Made by a program: the position numbers and the translations under genes. This document shows, piece after piece, positions 15,363-25,171 of a stretch of 64,000 nucleotides of DNA. The notes under the pieces were generated by a model, which saw nothing but the letters and a program-made list of their open reading frames with translations, was not told the origin of the DNA and did not search any database. The stretch comes from Flavobacteriaceae bacterium PS02293 (GTDB lineage Bacteria > Bacteroidota > Bacteroidia > Flavobacteriales > Weeksellaceae), in assembly GCA_029960045.1 (NCBI GenBank), contig JASCOV010000002.1, forward strand, positions 496,001 to 560,000, in the 5' to 3' direction. Numbering within the stretch: the first letter of the stretch is position 1; every line of letters begins with the position of its first letter.

Positions 15363-17637
15363 TTTCGCAGTTGCTTGCGGATTTTATCCTTACGGAGAAG
15401 ACGTGAGAATGTCACTTTTCAGTCCTGTTCATTTTCATTATCATCAATTTTCGGAGTTTGATTATTCGTCTTTGAGTTTTGCGCCAAGTTCTGTTTATAA
15501 AGAAAATGAAACGGCGCTTAATGATAAACTCTGGGGAGATTACTGTAAAAATAAAGTGTCTGGTAAATCGATTTCCGAAGTGATGAACGATTTGAAACTG
15601 GAAGATATTCGCAAAGATTCTAAAAATGAATTCCTTGTTTATTTGTTCAAAAATCAGAAAACAGAGGCGCTGGATTATTTGAAATTTGCAAAAACCTGTG
15701 AACAATTCAATACCTGGATGCAGGATCCGTGGGAAAGGAACGAATCTTTTGTTTTACCGCAAAGGAAATTATTGGTAACGAAAGCATTAGAAAATGCTGA
15801 ATCTGCAAAAGAAAAAATCATCAGAAAAAGATATGCTTTTTTGGCAGTGAGAATGGCTTTTTATAATGAGCAAAAAACAGAAATCAGTGAAATTTATTCC
15901 AAATATTTCGCTTCGAAGCCGGAAGATGTGATTGATTATTTTGCAATGTATTTCAAGGCTGTTTCTGAGAAGAATGAGGCGAAATCAAATTATTTACTTG
16001 CTCAGGTTTTCAAAAATGTTCCGGAAAAACGATTCGTTTCTTATCAGAATTTCTACAATTCTCAACCTATAGAAAATGTTTTGAAATTTGCAAAAACCAA
16101 TGACGAAAAAGCTTCAGTTTATCTTTTGTACAGTATGAAATCGGATAAAAATCTTGATTATCTGAATGCATTTTATCAATTAAAACCAAATGATGAAGCA
16201 TTGAGTTTTTTGCTTCTTCGGGAAATTAATAAAATGGAAGACTGGATTTTGACGCCGTATTACACGGTTTTCAGTCCTTCTATGACTGGTTGGGGAGAGT
16301 CTGATCAAAATATTTCTACAAAAACAGTTTTTGATAGAGTAGAATCGGATCGGGTTTATGCAGAAAAAGTTCTCGATTTTGTGAAAAAAGTGGAACTTTC
16401 AAAGGTAGAAAACACCAATTTCTGGAAACTTTCCAAAGCTTATTTAGAATTTTTGACCAAGGATTATAACTCGTCTTTAGCGACTTTAAATAGTTTCAAA
16501 TCCAATGATCCGGAATTTAATAATCAAAAAGAAATCGTGAAAACATTGGTTCTTTTTGCTAATCAAAAATCTGGAAATACAATAATTCCTAAGGAAACGG
16601 AATCTATTATTCTTAAAAATAAAAATAATAGACCTTTCATTTTTGCATTGGCGAGAGAATTGGAATATCACGGGAATTCTACTGATGCGATTTTGCTGAT
16701 GAGTCAAGCAGATTCACAGTTCTCGCCTGATGATTATCAAACTAGTTATTCTGCTTATTGGAAAAATAAAAACAATCGTCCGGACATTTTCTTGGACTAT
16801 TACTATTCTGCCTGGGATTATCTGGATGCAGTTTATACGCCATTTCAAATGGAATTATTAATGAAAAATTTGCATGAAAATGAAGCTGTTAAAGACGAAT
16901 TTTCGATGTGGTTGTACTCAAAGTTTAAAGATAAAAATGAGAATCTGAATGAACTGCTTGGAACCAAATATCTAAGGGAGAACAGATTGCACGAAGCTGT
17001 TTTTGCATTCAAAAAGAATAATTCTGCCTATTGGGATACTCAAAATTCGCTTTGGGAAAGAAGTGAAAACAGTTCTGATCTTGTGATGAGAAATAATCCT
17101 TTCTATATCTTGAAATATACTAATGCGTTCATCAAGCAAACAGACTATTTTAAACTTAACAAGCTTACAATAACTCAAAAACTGATTGATTATCTTAAAA
17201 AGGCAGAGCATCCAGATGAAAATAATAAAGCTTATTACTATTTTTTGGTTGCGAATTGCTACTATAATATGACGGAAAACGGTAATGCTTGGATGATGAA
17301 ACGTAATTTTCTAGGCGGTTACAATCAATCTATAATCGCTGATAACGAAGAGTTTAATTGTGGAAGTCTGGCGAAAAAGTATTATCTGCTAGCCAAAAAA
17401 TATTCTTCGTCTGAAAAAATGAAAGCACTTTGTCTAAGAATGGCAGGACGTTGTGAAAATTTTAAAATATATCATGAATTAGAAAAATCGGATCGGTATT
17501 ATTTTAATGAAAATAAAGAAGAGGATATCCTTGCAAGAAATCAATATTATCAACAACTTAAAAATCAATATTCTTCTGATTATGAAACGTTAATGAGTAA
17601 TTGTGAGGCTTTTACAAGATATTTTGCAGGGAAATAG
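15322..17637 (+). CDS. large exported repeat-helix protein of unknown function, 771 aa
   Basis: The start ATG lies inside the preceding gene in another frame. The first 20 residues (MKNFLRFILVLLSNFAVACG) form a signal peptide, possibly with a lipobox-like A-V-A-C. The body is helical with TPR/Sel1-like texture (AKEKIIRKRYAFLAVRMAFYNEQ, KAYYYFLVANCYYNMTENGNAW, CGSLAKKYYLLAKKYSSS). Many Trp and Tyr are present. No catalytic motif was seen. The partnership with the lipoprotein gene suggests a surface or periplasmic complex; function unknown. It is convergent with nhaA, one base apart. Confidence 0.75.
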   Translation: MKNFLRFILVLLSNFAVACGFYPYGEDVRMSLFSPVHFHYHQFSEFDYSSLSFAPSSVYKENETALNDKLWGDYCKNKVSGKSISEVMNDLKLEDIRKDSKNEFLVYLFKNQKTEALDYLKFAKTCEQFNTWMQDPWERNESFVLPQRKLLVTKALENAESAKEKIIRKRYAFLAVRMAFYNEQKTEISEIYSKYFASKPEDVIDYFAMYFKAVSEKNEAKSNYLLAQVFKNVPEKRFVSYQNFYNSQPIENVLKFAKTNDEKASVYLLYSMKSDKNLDYLNAFYQLKPNDEALSFLLLREINKMEDWILTPYYTVFSPSMTGWGESDQNISTKTVFDRVESDRVYAEKVLDFVKKVELSKVENTNFWKLSKAYLEFLTKDYNSSLATLNSFKSNDPEFNNQKEIVKTLVLFANQKSGNTIIPKETESIILKNKNNRPFIFALARELEYHGNSTDAILLMSQADSQFSPDDYQTSYSAYWKNKNNRPDIFLDYYYSAWDYLDAVYTPFQMELLMKNLHENEAVKDEFSMWLYSKFKDKNENLNELLGTKYLRENRLHEAVFAFKKNNSAYWDTQNSLWERSENSSDLVMRNNPFYILKYTNAFIKQTDYFKLNKLTITQKLIDYLKKAEHPDENNKAYYYFLVANCYYNMTENGNAWMMKRNFLGGYNQSIIADNEEFNCGSLAKKYYLLAKKYSSSEKMKALCLRMAGRCENFKIYHELEKSDRYYFNENKEEDILARNQYYQQLKNQYSSDYETLMSNCEAFTRYFAGK

Positions 17638-17638
17638 T

Positions 17639-18793
17639 TTAAGTTTTTTTCATTTTTAAAATGAAATAACCAACAATTCCTGATAAAACCGAAGCAATCA
17701 AAATACTTATTTTCGCAATATTCTGAATTTCAATTTTGTATGGAAAAGCTAACAGTGAAACAAAAATCGACATCGTAAAACCAATTCCTGCAAGAAATCC
17801 CACGCCAATCATTTCTCGCCAACCTGATAATGCGGGTAATTCTGACCACTTTAATTTGATTGCTAAAAAAGAAAATAGATTAATTCCGAGAACTTTCCCG
17901 ACAAATAATCCGCCGATAATTCCCAAACTTAAAGGATTGATAAAACCTTCAAAAATCTCTTTCTGAAAAGTAATATTCGTATTTGCCAAAGCGAATAAAG
18001 GCATTATTACAAAGCTAACCGGAATGTGAAGTTTACCTTCCAGTTTTTCTAAAGGAGAAATCTTACTCTCAGAAATATTTGTTGGAATTGTGAAGGCTAA
18101 AATTACACCAGCAATCGTCGCATGAATCCCAGAATGATGCATAAAATACCAAAGAAAAAGTCCCGGAATTAAATAGAAAATAAGATTTTTAACTCCAGAT
18201 TTATTTAAGATAATCAATAAAATTGTAATTCCAGCACATATTCCCAAAGACATCCAGTCAATTTGATCTGTGTAGAATAAAGCAATGACGACAATCGCTC
18301 CCAAATCATCTACAATCGCCAAAGCGCTAAGGAAGATTTTGAGAGAATTGGGAACACTTTTTCCGAGCAAAGAAATGATTGCTAAAGAAAATGCAATATC
18401 CGTCGCCATCGGGATTGCCCAGCCATTTTTAAAGTCTGTATCGTGATTGAAACCGAAATAAATCAACGCCGGAATCAACATTCCGCCAACGGCTGCAAAG
18501 ATTGGAAGACTTGCTTTTTTGATGTCGGACAATTCGCCTTCCAGCAATTCTCTTTTGATTTCCAAACCAACTAAAAGAAAGAAAATTGCCATCAAACCAT
18601 CATTAATCCAGACGGAAACCGAATAATCAAGATGTAATGACTCAATACCAAATTTTGAATCTAATAAATTTTGAAAGTCAGATGATAAAGAACTGTTTGC
18701 AATCAGTAAAGAGATCAAAACACAAATGATCAGAACAATTCCGGAACTTTTGCTGTTGTGAAAAAATTGCTGAAAGTATTTGGATAAAATCAT
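17639..18793 (-). CDS. nhaA: Na+/H+ antiporter NhaA
   Basis: A 384-aa, twelve-helix antiporter that expels Na+ (or Li+) in exchange for protons. It shows the hallmark segments VWINDGLMAIFFLLVGLEIKRELLEGEL, GWAIPMATDIAFSLAIISLLG and LSALAIVDDLGAIVVIALFYT, which contain the paired catalytic Asp residues (D-D), and GFLAGIGFTMSIFVSLLAF near the C-terminus. Length fits the family. Its start overlaps the rel stop codon by one base, so it is likely cotranscribed with rel. Confidence 0.96.
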   Translation of the reverse strand: MILSKYFQQFFHNSKSSGIVLIICVLISLLIANSSLSSDFQNLLDSKFGIESLHLDYSVSVWINDGLMAIFFLLVGLEIKRELLEGELSDIKKASLPIFAAVGGMLIPALIYFGFNHDTDFKNGWAIPMATDIAFSLAIISLLGKSVPNSLKIFLSALAIVDDLGAIVVIALFYTDQIDWMSLGICAGITILLIILNKSGVKNLIFYLIPGLFLWYFMHHSGIHATIAGVILAFTIPTNISESKISPLEKLEGKLHIPVSFVIMPLFALANTNITFQKEIFEGFINPLSLGIIGGLFVGKVLGINLFSFLAIKLKWSELPALSGWREMIGVGFLAGIGFTMSIFVSLLAFPYKIEIQNIAKISILIASVLSGIVGYFILKMKKT

Positions 18794-20994
18794 TAAGTTC
18801 TTTTCACTTTAGAAACGCCATTGATGCTTTTCAGCTGTTTGAAAGTTTCCTCAAGTTGACTTTTATTTTTGACTTCAAGGTTGATATTTCCTGTGAAAAT
18901 TCCGTCGTTAGATGAGATGCTCATACTTTTCATATCCATATTCATAGAGCCGCTGATAACTGCTGTAATGTCGTTGATCATTCCCATTCTGTCAATTCCT
19001 TCGATCTCGATTTTGACTCTGTTTTTGAAACTTTCCGCATTTACCCATTTCGCCTGAAGAACTCTGTAATCGTAATTTGCTCTTAGATTAATAGCGTTTG
19101 GACAGCTGTCACTATGAATTTTGATTCCGTCAGAAATAGTAATGAATCCAAAAATCTTATCTCCAGGAATTACCGTACAGCATTTTGCAAAAGAATAGTT
19201 CAGTTTTTCCTCATCTTTCCCAAAGACAATCATATCCAGATTGGAATCTATTTTTTCTACATATTCCTCTTTGTTAGAAGTCTTTCTGAAGCGTTGGAAA
19301 AGATTGCTCAGAATACTTTTCCCATCAGCATATCGTTTGATATCACCAATGTCAAAAGTTCCATTTTGAAATCCGAGGAAAAGATCTTGCGAAGTTTTCA
19401 GGTTTAAGGATTTTTGCAGACCGTTGATTTCTTCTTCGGAAAAATTCAGTTTTGCGTGGCGCATTTTCCGCTGCAGCATTTCTTTTCCCTCTAATGTATG
19501 TGCGTTTTTTTCTGTATTAAGGATATTCTTAATCTTAGATTTAGCTTTAGAAGTAACAACAAAGTCCAGCCAGTCTGGTTTTGGTTTTTGATTTTGAGAA
19601 GAAAGAATATCGATCTGATCTCCGTTTTGAAGCACGTAACTTATCGGAACCAATTTTCCATTGATCTTTGCGCCAAGACATTTTGTTCCCAAATCTGAGT
19701 GTACAGAAAAAGCGAAATCTAATGCTGTTGCGCCGGTTGGCAGAATCTTAATTTCTCCTTTGGGTGTGAAGACAAATACTTCTTTGGAATAAAGATTAAG
19801 TTTAATATTGTCAAGAAGTTCTGATGTAGAAAGGTTTTGCTGCTGTTCCAAAACATCACGAATCTCCGTTACCCAATTTTCAAATCTTTGATCATCGGTG
19901 TTTTTTCGGTATCCCTCTTTATATTTATAATGTGCTGCAACTCCTTTTTCAGCAATCTCATTCATTCTCTCGGAACGGATTTGGACTTCAATCCATTTTT
20001 TATCAGGACCCATCACGGTAAGGTGCAGACTTTCGTAACCTGTTGATCTTGGTTGAGAAATCCAGTCACGCATTCGCGAAGGATTACTTTGATAAAGATC
20101 TGTTACAATTGAGTAAATCTTCCAAGCGAGAAATTTCTCATTTCGAGGATCGGATTTGTAAATAATTCGGATCGCATAATTGTCGTAAACCTCCTCAAAA
20201 GTCACATTTTGTTTCTGCATTTTACGATAAATCGAACTGATTGCTTTTGCGCGTCCTTTTATGGTAAAGTTTAGATTTTCTTCTTTCAGTTGTTCGGAGA
20301 CTTCTTTTGTAAATTCTTCAACATATTTTTCACGAAATTCTTTTGCAGTTTCCAATTTGCTGAGGATTTCATTATAAACATCCGGGTTGTTATATTTAAG
20401 AGAAAGATCTTCAAGCTCAGATTTTATGGAATAAAGTCCGAATCTGTGTGCAAGCGGTGCGTAAATATAAGATGTTTCCGAAGCTATCTTTTTCTGCTTG
20501 GCCGGATGCATACTGTCCAGCGTTCGCATATTGTGAAGTCGGTCCGCAATTTTAATTAAAATTACTCTGAAATCCTCAGAAAGTGTCAAGAGTAATTTTC
20601 TGTAATTTTCAGACTGAACCGAGATATTCTGCTGATTCATCACGGAGATTTTCGTCAGTCCGTTGACAATATCAGCGATGGTTTTCCCAAATATTTTATT
20701 AAGATCTTCATAAGTATATTCAGAATCTTCGATAACATCATGGAGTAGTGCGCAGGCAATGCTTGTCGCGCCCAAACCAACTTCATTGGCTACGATTTTT
20801 GCAACTTCTATCGGGTGATAGATGTAAGGTTCACCAGTTTTTCTCCGCTGGTCTTTGTGTGCATCCAAAGCAATATCAAAGGCTTTTCGGATCAGCTTGT
20901 TCTGTTCCTCATCAAGCGTGCGGTAAGTGTTGGTAATCAGGTCTTTATATCGGGCAAGAATTTCCTTGTTTTCTTTCTCTAAATCGTAGATCAT
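18793..20994 (-). CDS. rel: bifunctional (p)ppGpp synthetase/hydrolase (RelA/SpoT homologue)
   Basis: A 733-aa cytoplasmic stringent-response enzyme that makes and degrades (p)ppGpp. Domain order: HD hydrolase with HDVIEDSEYTYEDL near residue 85; synthetase with GRAKAISSIYRKMQ, RDWISQPRSTGYESLHLTVMGP and VEVQIRS (about 250-385); TGS domain from VFTPKGEIKILPTGATALDFAF (about 415-480); a conserved CC region (FAKCCTVIPGDKIFGF with H-S-D-S-C); and a C-terminal ACT domain (IDRMGMINDITAVISG). The intact HDxxED motif and the R-x-R-D form of the RxKD motif point to a bifunctional long Rel. A TATATTCG element lies at 21022-21015 upstream. Confidence 0.97.
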   Translation of the reverse strand: MIYDLEKENKEILARYKDLITNTYRTLDEEQNKLIRKAFDIALDAHKDQRRKTGEPYIYHPIEVAKIVANEVGLGATSIACALLHDVIEDSEYTYEDLNKIFGKTIADIVNGLTKISVMNQQNISVQSENYRKLLLTLSEDFRVILIKIADRLHNMRTLDSMHPAKQKKIASETSYIYAPLAHRFGLYSIKSELEDLSLKYNNPDVYNEILSKLETAKEFREKYVEEFTKEVSEQLKEENLNFTIKGRAKAISSIYRKMQKQNVTFEEVYDNYAIRIIYKSDPRNEKFLAWKIYSIVTDLYQSNPSRMRDWISQPRSTGYESLHLTVMGPDKKWIEVQIRSERMNEIAEKGVAAHYKYKEGYRKNTDDQRFENWVTEIRDVLEQQQNLSTSELLDNIKLNLYSKEVFVFTPKGEIKILPTGATALDFAFSVHSDLGTKCLGAKINGKLVPISYVLQNGDQIDILSSQNQKPKPDWLDFVVTSKAKSKIKNILNTEKNAHTLEGKEMLQRKMRHAKLNFSEEEINGLQKSLNLKTSQDLFLGFQNGTFDIGDIKRYADGKSILSNLFQRFRKTSNKEEYVEKIDSNLDMIVFGKDEEKLNYSFAKCCTVIPGDKIFGFITISDGIKIHSDSCPNAINLRANYDYRVLQAKWVNAESFKNRVKIEIEGIDRMGMINDITAVISGSMNMDMKSMSISSNDGIFTGNINLEVKNKSQLEETFKQLKSINGVSKVKRT

Positions 20995-21239
20995 CGGCTT
21001 ATGTTATCTCTTAACGAATATAAGAAAAATAAGAATGATTGTCAAGACTTATTTGAGTTGATAGAAATTTATTTTTTAAGATAAGTTAGTTTGTTAGTTA
21101 AGGGTAGTGTTTTGTTATTTGAGTAAATTTTATAAATTAAGTATGTAAAATTATAGGTTGGTATTAAAAATAATATAAATAATTATGATTGTACCCTATT
21201 AAATTTATATATTAGTTTAAATAATTTAAAAACTGATGT

Positions 21240-22682
21240 ATGACTGGAGATTTACTGAATCATTATCGACCGTTGGAAAATGTTTTTGACGAAATGATGT
21301 CCGATCAATTTGTTCGAAATCACTATCAGGAATTTATCAGTTCATTTGAGAAACTGAATGTTTCGGAAATGGATCAGAAAAGCGAGCTGGCCAAAAAACT
21401 TTTTATGACGCAAGGGATCACTTTCACTGTTTATAATGATGGTGAAGGGATCGAAAAAATATTTCCTTTTGATATTGTTCCGAGGATCATTCAGTCTGCA
21501 GAATGGGATTTCATTGAAAAAGGAATTAAGCAACGTTTGAAAGCTTTGAATATCTTTTTAAAGGACGTTTATCATCAGCAATTCATTTTAAAAGACGAGA
21601 TCATTCCTTCGTCTTTAATTTATAGTTGTCCTAATTATCTTCGGGAAATGATCAACGTGGATGTTCCTTTCGATATTTATACACACATCAGCGGAATCGA
21701 TCTTATCAGGGATCACGATGGTAGTTATTACGTTTTGGAAGACAATCTCCGAACGCCTTCCGGTGTGAGTTATATGCTCGAAAACCGCAAAATGAGTTAT
21801 CGTCTTTTCCCTAATATCTTGCCAAATATCAAAGTAAAACAAGTCAATAATTATCCGGATTTATTAATTAAAAATTTATTATCTCTTGGTAGACAAATCA
21901 GTGCAAAACCTAATGTAGTTTTATTAACTCCTGGGATCTACAATTCTGCTTATTTTGAGCATACAACCTTGGCAAGATTAATGGGAATCGAGCTTGTGGA
22001 AGGAAGAGATCTTGTGATTCAAAATCATATGGTCTATATGAAAACTACAAAAGGTCTTAAGAAAGTGGATGTGATTTACAGAAGAGTTGACGATGAATTT
22101 TTGGATCCGTTGGTCTTTCATAAAACCAGCGTTTTGGGTGTTCCAGGTTTGTATCACGCATACAGAAAGGGAAATGTCATTATTACAAATGCAATGGGAA
22201 ATGGTGTAGCGGATGACAAAGCAATCTATTCTTACGTTCCCGATATGATTCGATATTACCTTGGCGAAGAACCAATCCTGAAAAGCGTCCCAACGTACCG
22301 AATGGAAAATATGGACGAACGGAAATTCACCATAGAAAATATGGATAAAATGGTCATCAAAAAAACCAATGAAAGTGGTGGTTACGGAATGTTAATCGGT
22401 GATGTGGCAACTGATGAAGAGATTGCAGAATTTACAAAACAGATTAACCTTAATCCAAGAAATTACATCGCTCAACCCATCATCAAATTATCAGCTTCGC
22501 CGTGTTACATCAATGGCGTTTTGCAACCAAGACGAGTAGATTTGCGTCCATTTGCTTTGTACGGACCAGACGGAATTGATATCGTTCCAGGTGGATTGAC
22601 GAGAGTCGCAATGAAGGAAGGCTCAATCGTTGTAAATTCTTCACAAGGTGGCGGAAGCAAAGACACTTGGGTAGTTGATTAA
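21240..22682 (+). CDS. circularly permuted ATP-grasp protein (COG2308, DUF404/407)
   Basis: A 480-aa protein of the circularly permuted ATP-grasp family. Signature segments: FDIVPRIIQSAEWDFIEKGIKQR, GSYYVLEDNLRTPSGVSYMLENR (about 160-183), KVDVIYRRVDDEFLDP, GNGVADDKAIYSYVPDMIRYYLGE (about 320-344), KKTNESGGYGMLIG and QPIIKLSASPCYINGVLQPRRVDLRPFALYG. It is presumed to form peptide-like (amide) bonds with ATP. It is the first gene of a conserved three-gene cluster (ATP-grasp, alpha-E, transglutaminase) thought to make or process a small peptide of unknown identity. The last bases encode a Gly/Ser-rich tail (SSQGGGSKDTW). Confidence 0.92.
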   Translation: MTGDLLNHYRPLENVFDEMMSDQFVRNHYQEFISSFEKLNVSEMDQKSELAKKLFMTQGITFTVYNDGEGIEKIFPFDIVPRIIQSAEWDFIEKGIKQRLKALNIFLKDVYHQQFILKDEIIPSSLIYSCPNYLREMINVDVPFDIYTHISGIDLIRDHDGSYYVLEDNLRTPSGVSYMLENRKMSYRLFPNILPNIKVKQVNNYPDLLIKNLLSLGRQISAKPNVVLLTPGIYNSAYFEHTTLARLMGIELVEGRDLVIQNHMVYMKTTKGLKKVDVIYRRVDDEFLDPLVFHKTSVLGVPGLYHAYRKGNVIITNAMGNGVADDKAIYSYVPDMIRYYLGEEPILKSVPTYRMENMDERKFTIENMDKMVIKKTNESGGYGMLIGDVATDEEIAEFTKQINLNPRNYIAQPIIKLSASPCYINGVLQPRRVDLRPFALYGPDGIDIVPGGLTRVAMKEGSIVVNSSQGGGSKDTWVVD

Positions 22683-22729
22683 TTATCAATTTTTCACCAT
22701 TAATCATTAACAATTAACCATTAAAAAGA

Positions 22730-23659
22730 ATGTTAAGTAGAGTTGCAGAGAATATCTTTTGGATGAGCCGTTATATGGAGCGGTCCAATTTCCAGATCAA
22801 AGTTTTCCATACCAGATATATTGCCTATCAGGACGGTGCTTCCAAAGAAAGTTGGGAGAATTTTTGCGATGAATATCAGATTAAAGTCGAAGATAATGAT
22901 CACAGTTTTGGAAACCTTCTTTCTAAAGCACTTTTCGATCTCGAAAATGATTCTTCTATCGCCAATAATATCTTTAGAGCGCGAGAAAATGCGAGAAGTG
23001 CACAAGATCATATTAACAAAGATGTCTGGCAATGCCTCAACGATTTTCATCATCAGATGAAAGATAAAAGCCTGATCCGACAAGCAAAGTACGGTGATCC
23101 AATCAGTGTTTTTGATGCTCTGGTAAAACAGGCGATGGTATATTATGGCGTCATAGATTATTCTGTGGCAAGAGATTTTGGCTATTGTTTTATAGAGTTA
23201 GGGAAATATGTTGAAAGGATTCTGAATTGCATCAATCTTATCAGGAAACAATGGCTTTTGTATGGCGAAGATCTTCTGGATAATGACTATTCCAGTTGGC
23301 GATACTTTCTGAGTTCGGTAAGTGGTTATGATTTTTATCTCAGGAATAATCTTGGAACAATGGAAAAAGAACGGATTTTTTATCAAATTATATATGAGCC
23401 TTTGTTTCCAAATTCAATAGCTTATTGTCTTCAGGAAATAGAAAAATTTGCCAAACATCTTCAAGCCAACAGCAATGCTGAAGAAAAAGATGAATCTGTA
23501 GAATTTTTCATTGGAAAATGTATTGCTAATGTTCAGTTTACGAGACATCCAAGAAGCAGAGAAGAAAAAATGCAGTTTCTTTCCAAGATAGAATCTGACG
23601 TTTACGAAGTTGTGAACGTTTTTAATCAAAGTTTTTTCGGATTAATTCTGAAAATTTAA
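22730..23659 (+). CDS. alpha-E domain protein (COG2307, DUF403)
   Basis: A 309-aa all-helical protein beginning with the family signature MLSRVAENIFWMSRYMERSNFQIKVF. It also has ARENARSAQDHINKDVWQCLNDF and DFGYCFIELGKYVERILNCINLIR. The alpha-E family is always linked to COG2308 ATP-grasp proteins and transglutaminases; its biochemical role is unproven. It lies 47 nt after the ATP-grasp gene and 45 nt before the transglutaminase gene, with AT-rich spacers made of short direct repeats (ATTATCAA, CATTAA). Confidence 0.92.
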   Translation: MLSRVAENIFWMSRYMERSNFQIKVFHTRYIAYQDGASKESWENFCDEYQIKVEDNDHSFGNLLSKALFDLENDSSIANNIFRARENARSAQDHINKDVWQCLNDFHHQMKDKSLIRQAKYGDPISVFDALVKQAMVYYGVIDYSVARDFGYCFIELGKYVERILNCINLIRKQWLLYGEDLLDNDYSSWRYFLSSVSGYDFYLRNNLGTMEKERIFYQIIYEPLFPNSIAYCLQEIEKFAKHLQANSNAEEKDESVEFFIGKCIANVQFTRHPRSREEKMQFLSKIESDVYEVVNVFNQSFFGLILKI

Positions 23660-23704
23660 TTATCAAGCCTTTAATCAATAGTCAATCATCAATACTTAAT
23701 AAAA

Positions 23705-24685
23705 ATGCCAGTTTTCAACGTTTTACATATTACAAAATACCAATATCCATCGCCCGTTACGGATAGTGCGAATCAAATTATACTATCGCCTTTAAGTAAT
23801 GATTTTCAAGATGTAATCAGTCAAAAATTAAGTCTTTTTCCCAATGTTAAACTTGATTTTTATTTTGATTTTTTCACTAATAAAGTCGGCGTTTTCACGA
23901 TTGTAGAACCACATAATTTTTTGGAGATCAAATCGGAATTGGTTGTGGAAACTTATCCGATAGAATTGCCGATCATTGATATCGATGTAGAGGATCAATG
24001 GAAAGATGTGAAAGAGCAAAGTCAGGTTTTTCCTTATGTTGATTTTGTTCGTCAGGAAGTGATCGAAAGCAAAGAGGAAATCTTCGCTGCAGTTAAAAAT
24101 ATTGCAAAGCCGGAGTTGTCTGTGATGGAAACCACAACAGAAATTTCCACTTACATCTATGAGAATTTTGCTTACAAACAAGGCGTTACAGATTATGAAA
24201 CAGAAATTGATGAAATCTGGAAACTGAAAGCCGGCGTTTGTCAGGATTTCGCCCATTTGCTTTTGGCAATGTTGAGAATGTTAGGTGTTCCTTCGAGATA
24301 TGTGAGCGGTTATATCAGTCCAAGCAATCAGGAATTGAGAGGAGAAGGCGCAACGCACGCTTGGGTCGAAGTTTACATTCCGGGTTATGGTTGGTTGGGA
24401 AATGACCCGACGAATAATTGCTGGGTGAGCGACCGTCACATCAAAATTGCGGTTGGAAGAGATTTCAATGATTGCACGCCTGTGAAAGGAACTTACAAAG
24501 GTTTATCAAATCATATTCTCAGCGTTTCTGTAATTATTACCAATGAAAATACCAAAGAAAAAACCAGTTTGCCAATCGTGCCAATGTATGTGAGAGAAAA
24601 TCCGAAAGTGATAGAGCAGACTCTGGATAACAATTCTTACCGCCGATTTTTGGAAATTCAGCAACAACAACAGCAACAGCAATAA
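23705..24685 (+). CDS. transglutaminase-like cysteine protease family protein
   Basis: A 326-aa protein with an N-terminal Bact_transglu_N beta domain and a transglutaminase-like core. The catalytic Cys is in AGVCQDFAHLLLAMLRMLGVPSRYVSGYI (about residue 178), the His in GATHAWVEVYIPGYGWLGNDPTNN (about 217), with the Asp at about 233. It completes the ATP-grasp/alpha-E/transglutaminase cluster, in which it may cleave or cross-link the peptide product. The Anbu proteasome-like peptidase sometimes found in this cluster is not present. The C-terminus ends in eight consecutive Gln encoded by mixed CAA/CAG codons. Confidence 0.92.
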   Translation: MPVFNVLHITKYQYPSPVTDSANQIILSPLSNDFQDVISQKLSLFPNVKLDFYFDFFTNKVGVFTIVEPHNFLEIKSELVVETYPIELPIIDIDVEDQWKDVKEQSQVFPYVDFVRQEVIESKEEIFAAVKNIAKPELSVMETTTEISTYIYENFAYKQGVTDYETEIDEIWKLKAGVCQDFAHLLLAMLRMLGVPSRYVSGYISPSNQELRGEGATHAWVEVYIPGYGWLGNDPTNNCWVSDRHIKIAVGRDFNDCTPVKGTYKGLSNHILSVSVIITNENTKEKTSLPIVPMYVRENPKVIEQTLDNNSYRRFLEIQQQQQQQQ

Positions 24686-24717
24686 TTTTGAACGCGGGAA
24701 TCTGTAATTTTGCAGAG

Positions 24718-25131
24718 ATGTTCCAGAAGTTTTATAAAATTACAATTCCGTTTTATACGATTTTTCTTTTGTATCTGATGTTTTTCGGATTCGGAAGGAG
24801 TCAGTATGATTTTAATATTGTAAGGCTTTTGCCGATGATTTCGACCTTTAGTTTTGTGAAGGAAACCATTCTTTGGAAAACGATTGTCATTAATGTTTTT
24901 GGGAACATTATAATGTTTACGCCTTTTGGTTTTCTTGGAATTGTCTTCCCGAAACTCAACGATTTTAAAACGCTAATAATCAACTTTCTCTCCGCAATTA
25001 TCATTATAGAAAGCCTTCAGTATTTTACAAGACTTGGCGTATTCGATATCGATGATGTAATTTTGAATACCGTTGGCGTTGCAATTGGATTTTGGATTTA
25101 TAGAAAATGGGCTTCGAGAGCCTCAGTCTGA
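24718..25131 (+). CDS. VanZ-like family membrane protein
   Basis: About 137 aa from the ATG at 24718; a TTG at 24688 would add ten residues but the ATG gives the usual VanZ start. Four membrane spans with the VanZ-like signatures VINVFGNIIMFTPFGFLGIVFP and IESLQYFTRLGVFDIDDVILNTVGVAIGFWIY. Named after the teicoplanin-resistance accessory protein VanZ, but most family members have unknown roles in the envelope. It starts 32 nt after the transglutaminase gene. The last codons (A-S-R-A-S-V-stop) are supplied by a dispersed repeat at 25109-25132. Confidence 0.82.
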   Translation: MFQKFYKITIPFYTIFLLYLMFFGFGRSQYDFNIVRLLPMISTFSFVKETILWKTIVINVFGNIIMFTPFGFLGIVFPKLNDFKTLIINFLSAIIIIESLQYFTRLGVFDIDDVILNTVGVAIGFWIYRKWASRASV

Positions 25132-25132
25132 C
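25109..25132 (+). repeat. GGCTTCGA dispersed repeat, copy 1 (overlaps VanZ-like stop)
   Basis: GGGCTTCGAGAGCCTCAG and the following TCTGACA match a minus-strand copy at 35461-35484; a shorter plus-strand copy begins at 36674. It can fold as GGCT-tcgag-AGCC plus TCAG-TCTGA. It provides the last six codons and stop of the VanZ-like gene. Confidence 0.6.
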
Positions 25133-25168
25133 ACTCTCCAATTCTCCAACTATCAAACTCTCCAACTT
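25133..25168. repeat. pyrimidine-rich CTCTCCAA repeat
   Basis: Imperfect repeats of (A)CTCTCCAA/CTATCAAA between the convergent VanZ-like and proC genes. A related (CTCTCAAA)n stretch lies inside murB on the minus strand at 28152-28183. Confidence 0.55.
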
Positions 25169-25171
25169 AAT

